From JACDHG01 sp963811585 (lineage in GTDB: Bacteria > Actinomycetota > Actinomycetes > Propionibacteriales > Nocardioidaceae): 64,000 nt of DNA. The notes below the pieces were generated by a model, which made no database searches, had not been told where the DNA came from, and saw nothing but the letters and a program-made list of their open reading frames with translations. Position 1 is the stretch's first letter. Each line of letters starts with the position of its first letter. Positions 8,778-17,511 of this stretch are shown here, piece by piece. The stretch lies in assembly GCA_963811585.1 (NCBI GenBank), contig CAWERR010000001.1:1-64000 (forward strand), written 5' to 3'. Position numbers and translations under genes: made by a program.

Positions 8778-9889
8778 CTAGCGCCTGCTCATGTAGAGGT
8801 CGAACGCCTTGTAGACAAGGCGATTGAGGGGCAGGTCCCACTCGCCGACGTACTCGACGGCCTCGCCGCCGGTGCCGACCTTGAACTGGATCAGCCCGAT
8901 GTGCGGGTCGTCGGAGTCGAGCGTGTCGGTGATGCCGCGGAGGTCGTAGACGTCGGCACCGGCCGCGATGGCGTCGCGGATCATCTGCCACTGGATCGCG
9001 TTGGAGCCGCGCACGTCGCGCTTGGCGGTCGACGAGGCGCCGTAGGAGTACCAGGTGTGCTCGCCGACCCGGACCCACGTCGTGGCGGCGACCAGGTCGC
9101 CCTCGTGGTGGGCCAGGTAGAGCCGGATCCGGTCGGGGTCCTCGGCAGCAGGGCCGCGAACATCTGCTGGAAGTACGACAGCGGGCGCGGCGTGAAGTGG
9201 TCGCGCTGCGCGGTCTCGGCGTACAGCGTGTGGAACGCGGGCAGGTCGTCGCGGTCGCCCTGGCTGACGACGACGCCGGCCTTGGCGGCCTTCTTGATGT
9301 TGCGACGCCACTGCTGGTTCATCCCGGCGAGCAGGTCGTCCTCGGCCGGCCGGCGAGCGGGATCTGGAAGACGTACTGCGGCTGGCCGGCGGTGAAGCCG
9401 TCCTCGTGAGGCAGCGGGCGCCACCCCGCGGCCCGCAGCGTGGCCTGGACGCTCCCGCCGACGTCGTTGCGGTCGTCCGGGGGCACGCCCGAGCCGGCGT
9501 GGTCGTCGTCGGCGATCGCCTTCTTGACGGTGTCGGCCGCCCAGTGCGGGTCGACGACGGGCGGGCCCATCCGGATTCCGAACGCGCCCTCGGCTCGTCA
9601 GGTGCTCTGCCATCGGCGTGAGCCACGAGCGAGGTCGCGGGCGGCCCAGTCGATGACCGGGCCCTCGGGCAGGTAGGCGAGGTACTTCTTCACCTTCGGC
9701 AGCTGGCGGTAGAGCACCAGCCCGGCCCCGACCAGGTCGTCGCCGCGGAACCAGCCGATCGACTCGTGTCGCCACTCGCTCTTGACCTCGCCCCAGGCGG
9801 GCGTCTGCAGGAAGCTCGCGCTGGGCTGGGACTGGAGGAACGCCGAGATGGTCGGCGGCGCTGATGGTGCGTACGTCGATCGGGCTCAC
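8778..9889 (-). pseudogene. FemAB-family peptidoglycan cross-bridge aminoacyltransferase (frameshifted as read)
   Basis: Family members add amino acids from aminoacyl-tRNA to the lipid II stem peptide. From GTG 9889 the N-terminus reads SPIDVRTISAADHL; later fragments in neighbouring frames give WLTPMAEHLTSRG, NQQWRRNIKKAAKAGV (the classic FemX RNIKKA motif), FHTLYAETAQRDHF and a clean C-terminal part with TTWVRVGEHTWYSYGAS, SNAIQWQMIRDAI, DLRGITDTL and the end LNRLVYKAFDLYMSRR. Length agrees with the family (about 370 residues). At least three frame changes are needed. It lies between endonuclease IV and the alanine-racemase-like gene. Confidence 0.82.
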
Positions 9890-9966
9890 GCCGGGCAACG
9901 CTACCGGACGGGCGGCCAGACGCGGAGCGAACGGGCGGGCCGACGGATGGATCAGACTGCGGTGAG

Positions 9967-10767
9967 TCAGCCGATCCGGTCGCGCAGCCAGGCAATGTCG
10001 GCGGCCTGGCCGTCGGCGCCGCCCGGCGTCTCGCACACCACCGGGGCACCGGCCTGCTGGACCACGTCGACGAGCCAGTCGGCGTCGATCTCGCCCTCGC
10101 CGAAGTTCGCGTGCCGATCGGCGCCGGAGTCGAAGTCGTCCCGGGAGTCGTTGGCGTGCACAAGGTCGATGCGGCCGGTGATCGCCATGACCCGGTCGAC
10201 GACGGTGGCAGTTCCTCACCACCGGCGTGGGCGTGGCAGGTGTCGAGGCAGAAGCCGACGTGTCGCCGCCCTCGGCCTGGCCGAGAGCGTCCCACAGCCG
10301 GCGATCCGCTCCAGGCGCCGGGCCATCGCGTTGTCGCCGCCGGCGGTGTTCTCGATGAGCAGCGGCACCGGCATCTCGAGCCCGTCGACACACTTGCGCC
10401 AGTTGTCGAAGCCCACGCGGGGTCGTCACTCGCAGCACGTGACCGCCGTGCACGATCACGCCCTTGGCGCCGATCTCGGCGGCGGTGTTGAGCGTGCTGC
10501 TGCAGCAGCTTGCGGCGAGGGATCCGGATGCGGTTGTTGGTGGTCGCGACGTTGAGCGCGTAGGGCGCGTGAACGTAGAGGTCGATGCCCGCCGCCTCGG
10601 CGGCGGCCCGCAGCGCCGGCCGCCCCTCCGGCGTACGCGACCACCGGGCCCTTATAGCCCTGCGGGTCGCCGAGGAAGAACTGCGACAGGGTGCGCTTTG
10701 CGGGCGACGCGCCTCGGCGATCGGGTCGGTCTGGTCGACGTGGGCGCCGATGTGCAAGGTGACTCAT
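9967..10767 (-). pseudogene. nfo: Endonuclease IV (AP endonuclease; frameshifted as read)
   Basis: Zn-dependent AP-endonuclease of base-excision repair. Recognisable pieces in neighbouring frames, reading leftward: IGAHVDQTDPIAEA, AGIDLYVHAPYALNVAT, NAGGDNAMAR, VGFCLDTCHAHAGGEE and the intact last 70 residues with IDLVHANDSRDDFDSGADRH and GEGEIDADW, which carry metal ligands. The start is probably ATG 10767 with an extra base a few codons later (MSHL then HIGAHV in the next frame), or TTG 10757. Several more frame changes occur inside. It is the first gene of a leftward group with the FemAB-type and alanine-racemase-like genes; an 77-base gap separates it from the next. Confidence 0.83.
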
Positions 10768-10837
10768 GCCGCCACTCTAGGACGCCACGCCGACAGCGCC
10801 GCCGGGCGGACGAGGAATTGCGGCTCAACCAGGCGTA

Positions 10838-10870
10838 CCTCGTTCACAAGCCTTCCGGCTTGAAACGAGG
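10838..10870. promoter_or_regulatory. 33-bp palindrome in the nfo / ABC-exporter divergent region
   Basis: Arms CCTCGTT plus CAAGCC (10838-10844, 10847-10852) pair with GGCTTG plus AACGAGG (10857-10862, 10864-10870) around a TTCC loop, with a 2:1 internal mismatch. Because genes leave in both directions it is not a natural terminator site; an operator is the simpler reading. Confidence 0.5.
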
Positions 10871-10997
10871 AAAATCCCGGTGCCCGTCAGGGGCGCACCA
10901 GGGGAAACCCGATCGAATCTCGCCGCGATCTTCTCGGTTACCGTGTCTGTCGAACGTGTGAGGGACATGCTTCGCACACAACTTTTTGAGGGGCACC

Positions 10998-11791
10998 ATG
11001 TCTGAGCAGCACCGTCGCCCAGCCCCGCGGCGCCAGAAGGGGGTCGCCGCCCGAGCGCACGACCTGTGCAAGGTGTACGGCGAGGGGGACGCCGCCGTCG
11101 CCGCGCTCGACGGGGTCTCGATCGACTTCGCGGCCGGCGAGTTCACCGCCGTGATGGGGCCGTCCGGGTCGGGGAAGTCAACGCTCATGCACTGCATGGC
11201 GGCGCTCGACACGCGCATCGGGGCGAGGTGTACGTCGGTGAGCAGAGCTGGCCGGCCTCGACGATAAGCAGCTCACGCGGCTGCGGCGCGACCGGATCGG
11301 CTTCGTCTTCCAGGCCTACAACCTGGTGCCGACGCTGACCGCGAGGGAGAACATCGTGCTGCCGCTGTCGATCGCGGGCCGCAAGCCCGACCCGGCATGG
11401 TTCGACACGGTCGTGGACACGGTCGGGCTTCGTGACCGGCTCAAGCATCGCCCCAACGAGCTGTCTGGCGGCCAGCAACAGCGGGTGGCGTGTGCGCGAG
11501 CGCTGGTGTCGCAGCCCGAGATCGTCTTCGCCGACGAGCCGACCGGCAACCTCGACTCGACCTCGGGCGCGGAGGTGCTCGGCTTCCTGCGCCGCAGCGT
11601 CGACGAGCACCACCAGACGATCGTGATGGTCACCCACGACCCCGTGGCGGCGGCATACACCGACCGGGTGGTGTTCCTTGACGACGGGCAGGTCGTCGAC
11701 GAGCTACGCAAGCCGACGGCCGACGCGGTGCTCGAGAAGATGAAGGTGCTCAGCGCCAGAGACGGTCGCCGGCACCGCCGCGGAGGGCTGA
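10998..11791 (+). pseudogene. ABC transporter ATP-binding protein, MacB/LolD type (frameshifted as read)
   Basis: ATPase of a MacB-type exporter. ATG 10998 follows GAGGGG. Visible: Walker A GPSGSGKST (near residue 60), Q-loop FVFQAYNLVPTLTARENI, signature LSGGQQQRVACARAL, Walker B IVFADEPTGNLDS and switch His in VTHDP. Two frame changes near 11218-11245 interrupt the segment between Walker A and Q-loop (GEVYVGEQ then LAGLDDKQLTRLRRDR). In the given frame the protein runs on into the permease; a TGA at 11789-11791 in the next frame is the likely true stop. Typical pairing with the permease right downstream supports a two-component exporter or lipoprotein-release-type machine; substrate unknown. 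Confidence 0.88.
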
Positions 11792-11796
11792 GCCGC

Positions 11797-14354
11797 ATGT
11801 GGAAAGTCACGCTGGCGCAACCTGGTGGCGCGCAAGGTGCGGCTCGCACTGAGCGCGTTCGCGATCGTGCTGGGCGTCGCGTTCGTCGCCGGCTCCTTCA
11901 TCTTCACCGACTCGCTCGGAGGCGCCTTCGACGGCATCGTCAGCGGCACCACGTCCGACGTCGAGATGCTGCCCGAAGGCGCTGGCGAAGTCGACGCGTT
12001 CGGCACAGACGCGCGCACCATCCCGGCGCCTCAGTCGTCGCCGAGTTGTCGCAGCTCCCGAGGCCGAGAAGGCGTACGGCACCGACCAGATGCAGGGCGT
12101 CTACGTCATCGGCAAGGACGGCAAGCTCGTCGGCGGCAACGGCCCGCCCGGCTTGGCGTTCAACTACACCGACATGCCCGCGATCACCGGCGACCGCATC
12201 CTCACCCTGACCGAGGGCGAGCTGCCGTCACGGGCCTGGCCAGATGGCGATGGACGAGCGACTCCGCAGACAAGGCCGGCTATGATCGGCGACAAGGTGA
12301 CGCTGGTCACGCCGGGCGACCCGCCGACGCATGAAGGCCGAGCTGACCGGGCTGGTGGAGTTCGGGTCCGAGGGCGGGCTCGTCGGGGCGACCACTCACG
12401 ATGTTCGACGACCAGGTGATCCAGGACCTGTTCTTCGACGGCGAGGACGTCTACACCAACATCTCCGCTCACCGCGGCTGTCGGGTGTCACCCAGGAACA
12501 GCTGCGCGACGCCGCCGCCGCGGTGCTCCCGAAGGGCCTCGAGGCGCGTCACCGGCGATGAGTTCGCCGAAGAGCAACAAGAGCGCCATCGGCGAGGTCC
12601 TCGGCTTCATCAACATCTTCCTGCTGGTGTTCGCTGCGGTCGCGATGGTGGTCGGCACGTTCCTGATCATCAACACGTTCTCGATCCTGGTGGCGCAGCG
12701 CAGCCGCGAGCTGGCGTTGCTGCGTGCCATGGGTGCCTCGAAGAGACAGGTCAACCGGGCGGTGCTCGTCGAGGCGTTCGTGGTCAGTCTGGTCGGCTCG
12801 ACGGTTGGCTCGGGGTGGGCTTCCTGCTCGCGATCGGCCTCAAGGGCGTTGTTCGGTGCCATCGGTCTCGACCTCGGAGGTGCAGCGCTGCCGGTCCAGC
12901 TGCGCACGATCGTCATCTCGTACGCCGTCGGGATCCTCGTCACCATGATCGCTGCTTATCTGCCTGCTCGCCGCGCCGCTCGGATCTCGCCCATCGCGGC
13001 GATGCGCGACGACGTCGCGATGCCGGAAGCCTCCCTGCGTCGGCGGATGCTCATCGGCGCCGGCCTCGTCGTCGTCGGTGTTGCTGGCATGGTTCTTGGC
13101 TTCCGGGGTGAGGGCGGCGGAGGGTTGTCGCTGATCGGTCTTGGCATGCTGCTGATCCTGATCGGGGTCTCCCTTGCGGCGCCGTGCTGGGTCGTCCCGT
13201 CATCGTGGGTCTCGGCGTTCTGTTACCGCCGGATGTTCGGCACGGTCGGCGGCCTGGCGACCCAGAACTCGCTCCGCAACCCCCGCCGCACTGCGGCCAC
13301 GTCGAGCGCCCTGATGATCGGCCTCACGCTGGTGGCACTGATGTCGATCCTCGGCCAGTCGGCCAAGGCGAGCACCGACAAAGCCATCGAGGAGAGCCTG
13401 ACGGCCGAGCTCATCGTGTCCAACGCGACCGGCCAGTTCTTCTCGCCGGCGTACGCCGAGCAGATCAGCGAGCTCGACGGTGTCGCTGCCGTGACGAGGT
13501 TCCGTCAAGCGGGTGGGAAGCTCGACGGCTCGCAGGTCTTCCTCCAGGCCGTCGACCCGAACTCACTGGGCGCGGCCCTGCAGCTGCCGATGGACGCGGG
13601 ATCCTTGCAGGGTTTCGACGACAAGTCAGTGCTCATCAGCTCGACGCGTGCGCAGTCCAGCGACCTGGCGACCGGAGACGACGTCACGCTCGACTTCCCC
13701 GCTGGGCCGCAGACCTACACCGTGGCCGGCATCTTCCCGGTGGGTGGCGCGGTCAACGGTGACTTCGTGTTGACCCTGAGGGGACTCGAGCGGGCCGGGA
13801 TCAAGCCGGAGGACTCGCTGCTGTTCATCACCAAGGAGCCAGGTGCGAGTGAGGCGGCAGTGCGCGCTGACATCGACGCGGTGCTGGCAGACAACCCCAC
13901 CGTGACGCTGAAGAACCAGTCGGAGTTCGCCGACGAGCAGAAGGGTCTGATCAACACGTTCCTCTACATCATCTACGCGCTGCTCGGGCTTGCGATCATC
14001 ATCGCGATCCTGGGCATTACCAACACGCTGGCGCTCTCGGTGATCGAGCGAACTCGGGAGGTCGGCCTGCTGCGGGCGGTGGGCGTGAGCCGTCGACAGC
14101 TACGCCAGATGGTCCGGCTCGAGGCGGTGGCGATCTCGGTGCTGGGGGCTGTGCTCGGCGTAGTGATGGGGATCGTGTTCGGAGTGACTCTGCAGCGGGC
14201 GATCGCCGATCAGGGGATCGATGTGCTGTCGATCCCGTGGCTGCAGCTGGTGATCTTCGTCGTGCTGGCAGCGTTGGTCGGGGTGCTGGCTGCAGTCTTC
14301 CCGGCCAGGCGGGCAGCGAAGCTCGACGTGCTCACGGCGATCACCACCGAGTAG
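11797..14354 (+). pseudogene. FtsX/MacB-family ABC transporter permease (frameshifted as read)
   Basis: Large permease (about 850 residues) with an N-terminal membrane segment (RLALSAFAIVLGVAFVAGSF), an extracytoplasmic domain, a first FtsX domain around LGFINIFLLVFAAVAMVVG and ELALLRAMGASKRQV, and a second FtsX domain near the end (IIYALLGLAIIIAILGITNT; REVGLLRAVGVSRRQLRQMV). The part from 13.2 kb to the stop is clean. Upstream there are many frame changes (about 11810, 12040-12560) and two compensating pairs near 12805-12850 and 13180-13235. The start ATG 11797 (MWKVTL) agrees with the family N-terminus if one base is removed a few codons later. It acts with the preceding ATPase. Confidence 0.86.
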
Positions 14355-14428
14355 CGCCGACCAGACGTGGCCGTGGTGCCGTCCTTCTCGGGGGGAGGGC
14401 GGCGCCACGGCCCGCCACGAAAGACAGA

Positions 14429-14458
14429 AGTGCCCCCCACCCGAAGGTGGGGGGCACT
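14429..14458. terminator. Strong bidirectional terminator hairpin
   Basis: Perfect 13-bp stem AGTGCCCCCCACC / GGTGGGGGGCACT closed by a CGAA tetraloop. On the minus strand it is followed by TTCTGTCTTT, so it fits Rho-independent termination of the cold-shock gene; it also lies 75 bp after the ABC permease stop. Confidence 0.9.
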
Positions 14459-14479
14459 CGTGTGCGTGAGACGAGGACG

Positions 14480-14683
14480 TCAGATGATGCGGACGTTCTC
14501 AGCCTGCAGGCCCTTGGGGCCCTGGGCGGTTTCGAACTCGACGCGCTGGTTTTCGTCGAGGGACTTGTATCCCTCAGCGACGATGGCCGAGAAGTGGACG
14601 AACACGTCCGGCTGGTCGCCGTCCTGCGAGATGAAGCCAAAGCCCTTCTCGCCGTTGAACCACTTCACTGTTCCCTGAGCCAT
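14480..14683 (-). CDS. Cold-shock protein (CspA family)
   Basis: 67-residue single cold-shock domain, an RNA chaperone. RNP1-like KGFGFIS and RNP2-like VFVHFSAI are both present, and the N-terminus MAQGTVKWFN is the family standard. ATG 14683 has AGGAGA eight bases upstream. The gene stands alone between convergent and divergent neighbours, with its own strong terminator downstream and a long leader region upstream. Confidence 0.97.
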   Translation of the reverse strand: MAQGTVKWFNGEKGFGFISQDGDQPDVFVHFSAIVAEGYKSLDENQRVEFETAQGPKGLQAENVRII

Positions 14684-14804
14684 GATGCTCTCCTATATGG
14701 GTCTTGCTTGAAGAGAGCCCCGGGAGTGGGACCCTCGGCTGCATTCGTGCTCTTCCCACATTCGGTATGGCCCGGTGCATGTTGGTGCGGTGTCCAGACA
14801 ACAA

Positions 14805-14834
14805 GACGCCCGCGGGGTTGTGCCCGCGAGCGTC
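14805..14834 (-). promoter_or_regulatory. Hairpin in the cold-shock gene leader region
   Basis: Stem GACGC-c-CGCGGG / CCCGCG-a-GCGTC with a six-base loop, 122 bp upstream of the csp start. On the minus strand it is followed by TTGTTGTCT, so it looks like a weak terminator or attenuator or a structured leader element. Function is inferred from position only. Confidence 0.4.
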
Positions 14835-14956
14835 CAGGAACGTGCGAGGTACTTGTGTGCAACTACCACGACGGTACCACCGTCTGGGGGTCCAGCACCA
14901 TCTACCCCGCTTCGGGCTTCTCGTCACAGACGGTTGGCCGACCCTGTGGATGACGA

Positions 14957-14985
14957 TTTCAGTTCGGCGAGTATGCGCTGATAAT
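14957..14985 (+). promoter_or_regulatory. Candidate promoter of the rpsF operon
   Basis: TTTCAG at 14957-14962 and GATAAT at 14980-14985 with a 17-base spacer, giving a leader of about 130 bases before rpsF. The -10 match is good, the -35 weak. The rest of the 438-bp csp-rpsF gap shows only the csp-side hairpin and the rpsF leader structure. Confidence 0.4.
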
Positions 14986-15065
14986 CTGGGCCCGCTGACC
15001 CGGCGAGTCCGAGTCAGCACCACGCCAGCCCGCGAGACGTCGACCGACGTACCCGCCCCGGCGTG

Positions 15066-15110
15066 ACCTCCTGTCACGGAGAGACCGTGACCGCAGAGTC
15101 CACAGGAGGT
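15066..15110 (+). promoter_or_regulatory. Candidate S6:S18 autoregulatory leader sequestering the rpsF ribosome site
   Basis: ACCTCCT (15066-15072) is exactly complementary to the Shine-Dalgarno sequence AGGAGGT (15104-15110). Between them, contiguous with the first arm, GTCACGG (15073-15079) pairs with CCGTGAC (15085-15091) over an AGAGA loop, leaving CGCAGAGTCCAC unpaired on the 3' side with a CCG at the stem edge (15091-15093). This is the plan of the known S6:S18 leader, in which the protein pair binds a CCG-bearing bulge and blocks translation. Confidence 0.65.
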
Positions 15111-15121
15111 GGATGTTCGGC

Positions 15122-15412
15122 ATGCGTAACTATGAACTCATGGTCATCCTCGATGGCGATCTCGAGGAGCGGACGGTTCAGCCGTCGCTGGAGACCTACC
15201 TCAACCTCGTCACCCAAGACGGTGGCTCTGTTGAGTCCGTCGATGTCTGGGGCCGCCGCCGGCTGGCGTACGAGATCGACAAGAAGACCGAGGGCATCTA
15301 TGCCGTCGTGACGCTGTCGGCCGAGCCCGCTACCGTCAAGGAACTTGACCGCCAACTCGGGCTCAACGAGTCCGTGATCCGAACCAAGGTCATGCGACCT
15401 GAGATTCACTGA
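15122..15412 (+). CDS. rpsF: 30S ribosomal protein bS6
   Basis: 96-residue primary rRNA-binding protein of the small subunit platform, partner of bS18. The sequence MRNYELMVILDGDLEERTV, WGRRRLAYEIDKKTEGIY and RQLGLNESVIRTKVM are diagnostic. ATG 15122 matches the family N-terminus; ATG 15113, three codons earlier, lies only three bases from AGGAGG and is the alternative. First gene of rpsF-ssb-rpsR-rplI. Confidence 0.97.
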   Translation: MRNYELMVILDGDLEERTVQPSLETYLNLVTQDGGSVESVDVWGRRRLAYEIDKKTEGIYAVVTLSAEPATVKELDRQLGLNESVIRTKVMRPEIH

Positions 15413-15516
15413 GTCGTTGACTCACTCTGTGGGCCCTGTCCACTGGCCCGACCGATTCCCCCGGTCGTTCCGCTGTCCTGAACTATCTGCGAACTGACCA
15501 ACCAGGGAGGCTGCTC

Positions 15517-16059
15517 ATGGCAGGCGAAACCGTCCTCACCGTCATCGGCAACATCACCGACGACCCCGATCTACGCTTCACCCCGTCCGGTGCCGCGGTT
15601 GCCAACTTCACCGTGGCCTCGACCCCGCGCATCTTGGACAAGCAGACCAACGAGTGGAAAGACGGCGACGCGTTGTTCATGCGTTGCTCGATCTGGCGCC
15701 AGGCGGCCGAGAACGTCGCGGAGTCCCTGCAGCGTGGCTCGCGCGTCATCGTGTCTGGCCGGCTGAAGCAGCGGTCCTACGAAACCCGTGAGGGCGAGAA
15801 GCGCACCGTGGTGGAGCTCGACGTCGACGAGATCGGCGCCTCACTCAAGTACGCGACCGCCAAGATCACGAAGACGACGCGCTCCGGCGCTTCCAGTGGT
15901 GGCGGCGACTACGCGCGCTCCGGAGGCGGAAACGACCCCTGGGCGTCGCAGCCGGCCGGCGGTCAGCCCGGCGGGCAGTCCGGCGGCCAAGGTCAGCCGG
16001 CCGCTGCAGACCCATGGGCAGCGCCTGCCGGTGGCAGCACCGACGAGCCCCCGTTCTGA
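15517..16059 (+). CDS. ssb: Single-stranded DNA-binding protein
   Basis: 180 residues: N-terminal OB fold (about 1-115; VIGNITDDPDLRFTPSGAAVANFTVAS, FMRCSIWRQAAENVAESL, GRLKQRSYETREGEKRTVVEL), a Gly/Gln-rich flexible linker, and the acidic C-terminal tip DEPPF used to recruit partner proteins. It coats single-stranded DNA at forks and in repair. AGGGAGG lies before ATG 15517. Its location between rpsF and rpsR is the conserved bacterial order. Confidence 0.97.
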   Translation: MAGETVLTVIGNITDDPDLRFTPSGAAVANFTVASTPRILDKQTNEWKDGDALFMRCSIWRQAAENVAESLQRGSRVIVSGRLKQRSYETREGEKRTVVELDVDEIGASLKYATAKITKTTRSGASSGGGDYARSGGGNDPWASQPAGGQPGGQSGGQGQPAAADPWAAPAGGSTDEPPF

Positions 16060-16163
16060 CGATCGACGCTCGACCACCGAGGGGCGGCACCTACGCCCCA
16101 CCAGCAAGTTCCGACCGACTGACCATTCCGGCCCCGGCCGGGCTCTAGAAAGGGAGCACCACA

Positions 16164-16400
16164 ATGGCCAAACCAGTTGTGCGCAAGCCGAAGAAGAAGG
16201 TCTGCGCGTTCTGCAAGGACAAGGCGACGTACGTCGACTACAAGGACACGACGCTGCTTCGCAAGTTCATCTCCGACCGCGGCAAGATCCGCGCGCGTCG
16301 AGTCACCGGCAACTGCACTCAGCACCAGCGCGACGTCGCCATGGCGATCAAGAACGCTCGTGAGATGGCGCTGCTGCCCTACACGTCAACAGCGCGCTGA
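16164..16400 (+). CDS. rpsR: 30S ribosomal protein bS18
   Basis: 78 residues, partner of bS6 on the 30S platform. KKKVCAFC...DYKDTTLLRKFISDRGKIRARRVTGNC is the family core. It retains Cys residues in a CxxC-like pair (CAFC) and a later Cys (GNC), so this is probably the zinc-binding (C+) form. AAAGGGAGC precedes ATG 16164; 12 bases separate it from rplI. Confidence 0.97.
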   Translation: MAKPVVRKPKKKVCAFCKDKATYVDYKDTTLLRKFISDRGKIRARRVTGNCTQHQRDVAMAIKNAREMALLPYTSTAR

Positions 16401-16412
16401 GAGGAGCCTGCG

Positions 16413-16859
16413 ATGAAGCTCATCTTGACTCAAGAGGTCTCTAACCTCGGCGCACCAGGTGACATTGTCGAGGTCAAGGACGGTTACGGCCGTAACTACC
16501 TCATGCCGCGCGGGTTTGCCATCCGGTGGACCAAGGGCGCCGAGAAGCAGATCGAGTCGATCCAGAAGGCACGTTCTGTCCGCGATGTTCGCGATGTCGA
16601 CCACGCGGAAGAGGTCAAGCGTCAGCTCGAGAGCCTCACGGTGCGAGTTCCAGCGCAGGCAGGCCCCAGCGGCCGGCTGTTCGGTGCCGTCACCGTCGCC
16701 GAGATCGTCGAGGCGGTGAAGGCAGCCGGTGGCCCTGACATCGACAAGCGTCGGATCCAGGTGAGTCAGCCGATCAAGTCGGTCGGCGCTCACGATGTCG
16801 ACGTCAGGGTGCATGACGAGGTGTCAGCGAAGCTGAACCTCGACGTCGTCGCCTCCTGA
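16413..16859 (+). CDS. rplI: 50S ribosomal protein bL9
   Basis: 148 residues: N-terminal domain MKLILTQEVSNLGAPGDIVEVKDGYGRNYLMPRGFA (shown in part), central helix, and C-terminal rRNA-binding domain with KRRIQVSQPIKSVGAHDVDV. Last gene of the rpsF operon; AGAGGAG lies before ATG 16413. It binds 23S rRNA at the base of the L1 stalk. Downstream is a hairpin shared with a convergent gene. Confidence 0.97.
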   Translation: MKLILTQEVSNLGAPGDIVEVKDGYGRNYLMPRGFAIRWTKGAEKQIESIQKARSVRDVRDVDHAEEVKRQLESLTVRVPAQAGPSGRLFGAVTVAEIVEAVKAAGGPDIDKRRIQVSQPIKSVGAHDVDVRVHDEVSAKLNLDVVAS

Positions 16860-16897
16860 CCACACAGCCTGACCACGCCGCCTGACAGCACGCAACT

Positions 16898-16926
16898 GGC
16901 CGCCACTCGACTACCGGGTGGCGGCC
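16898..16926. terminator. Hairpin between rplI and the convergent membrane gene
   Basis: 9-bp perfect inverted repeat GGCCGCCAC / GTGGCGGCC with an 11-base loop; the right arm overlaps the last codons of the leftward hypothetical gene. Position fits a bidirectional terminator. Confidence 0.6.
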
Positions 16927-17465
16927 GTTCGTGACTCCGGCGCCTGGGCCCAGTCCCGCCCGGCGGCCAGCACGAGCACGACGACGTAGACCGTGATCCC
17001 CACTGCGGTGGCGACGCGGCTCCAGCCGATCAGGCTGACCGCCAGATCGTGATCGGCAGGGTTGACTGCCCACCCGCCCACGAAGAGCCCCAGCCCTGCG
17101 AGGGTGACCACCGTGACGACGGCCAGTGCCCGGTGGATGCGGTCTTGGTGGCGGACGGCTATGCCACGCAGCCCCCACGCTCCCGCCGTGACCGCCAGCG
17201 CGACCGAGATGCTCCGCGTGAACCCGAGGCCGTCCTCGAGATCCTCCGACAGCAGGTCGGGCGCGAAGTCCGCCAGCGCGGCCACCGCAGCAAAGCCGGC
17301 CAGGGCGGACGCGATGATGAGCAGCCGCGAGGTCGAGCTGAGGCGCCACAGTCCGATGGCGTAGAGGGCCAGTCCGATCGTGTCGGGCACGACGTCGACG
17401 TCGTTGGCGGTGACGCGCAGCAGGACAAAGATCAGTCCGAAGCCGCAGAGCAGCAGGGGCGCCAT
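16911..17465 (-). CDS. Hypothetical five- to six-helix membrane protein
   Basis: 184 residues with about five hydrophobic segments (LLLCGFGLIFVLL, TIGLALYAIGLW, ASALAGFAAVAAL, AVVTVVTLAGLGLFVGG, GITVYVVVLVLAA). I recognise no family. It starts at ATG 17465 and is followed leftward by the rplI-side hairpin. The preceding MATE gene ends 46 bp upstream on the same strand, so co-transcription is possible. Confidence 0.7.
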   Translation of the reverse strand: MAPLLLCGFGLIFVLLRVTANDVDVVPDTIGLALYAIGLWRLSSTSRLLIIASALAGFAAVAALADFAPDLLSEDLEDGLGFTRSISVALAVTAGAWGLRGIAVRHQDRIHRALAVVTVVTLAGLGLFVGGWAVNPADHDLAVSLIGWSRVATAVGITVYVVVLVLAAGRDWAQAPESRTAATR

Positions 17466-17511
17466 GTCGCCCGACTGTATCCGTGCGTGTGCGTGGACCT
17501 CGCGGTCAAGG

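Noticed and set aside
7750..13200. Decayed gene island
   Set aside because: Homology is continuous across every frame change and spacing between genes is normal, and the same kind of break hits dnaB and trpS; sequence error is the simpler explanation.
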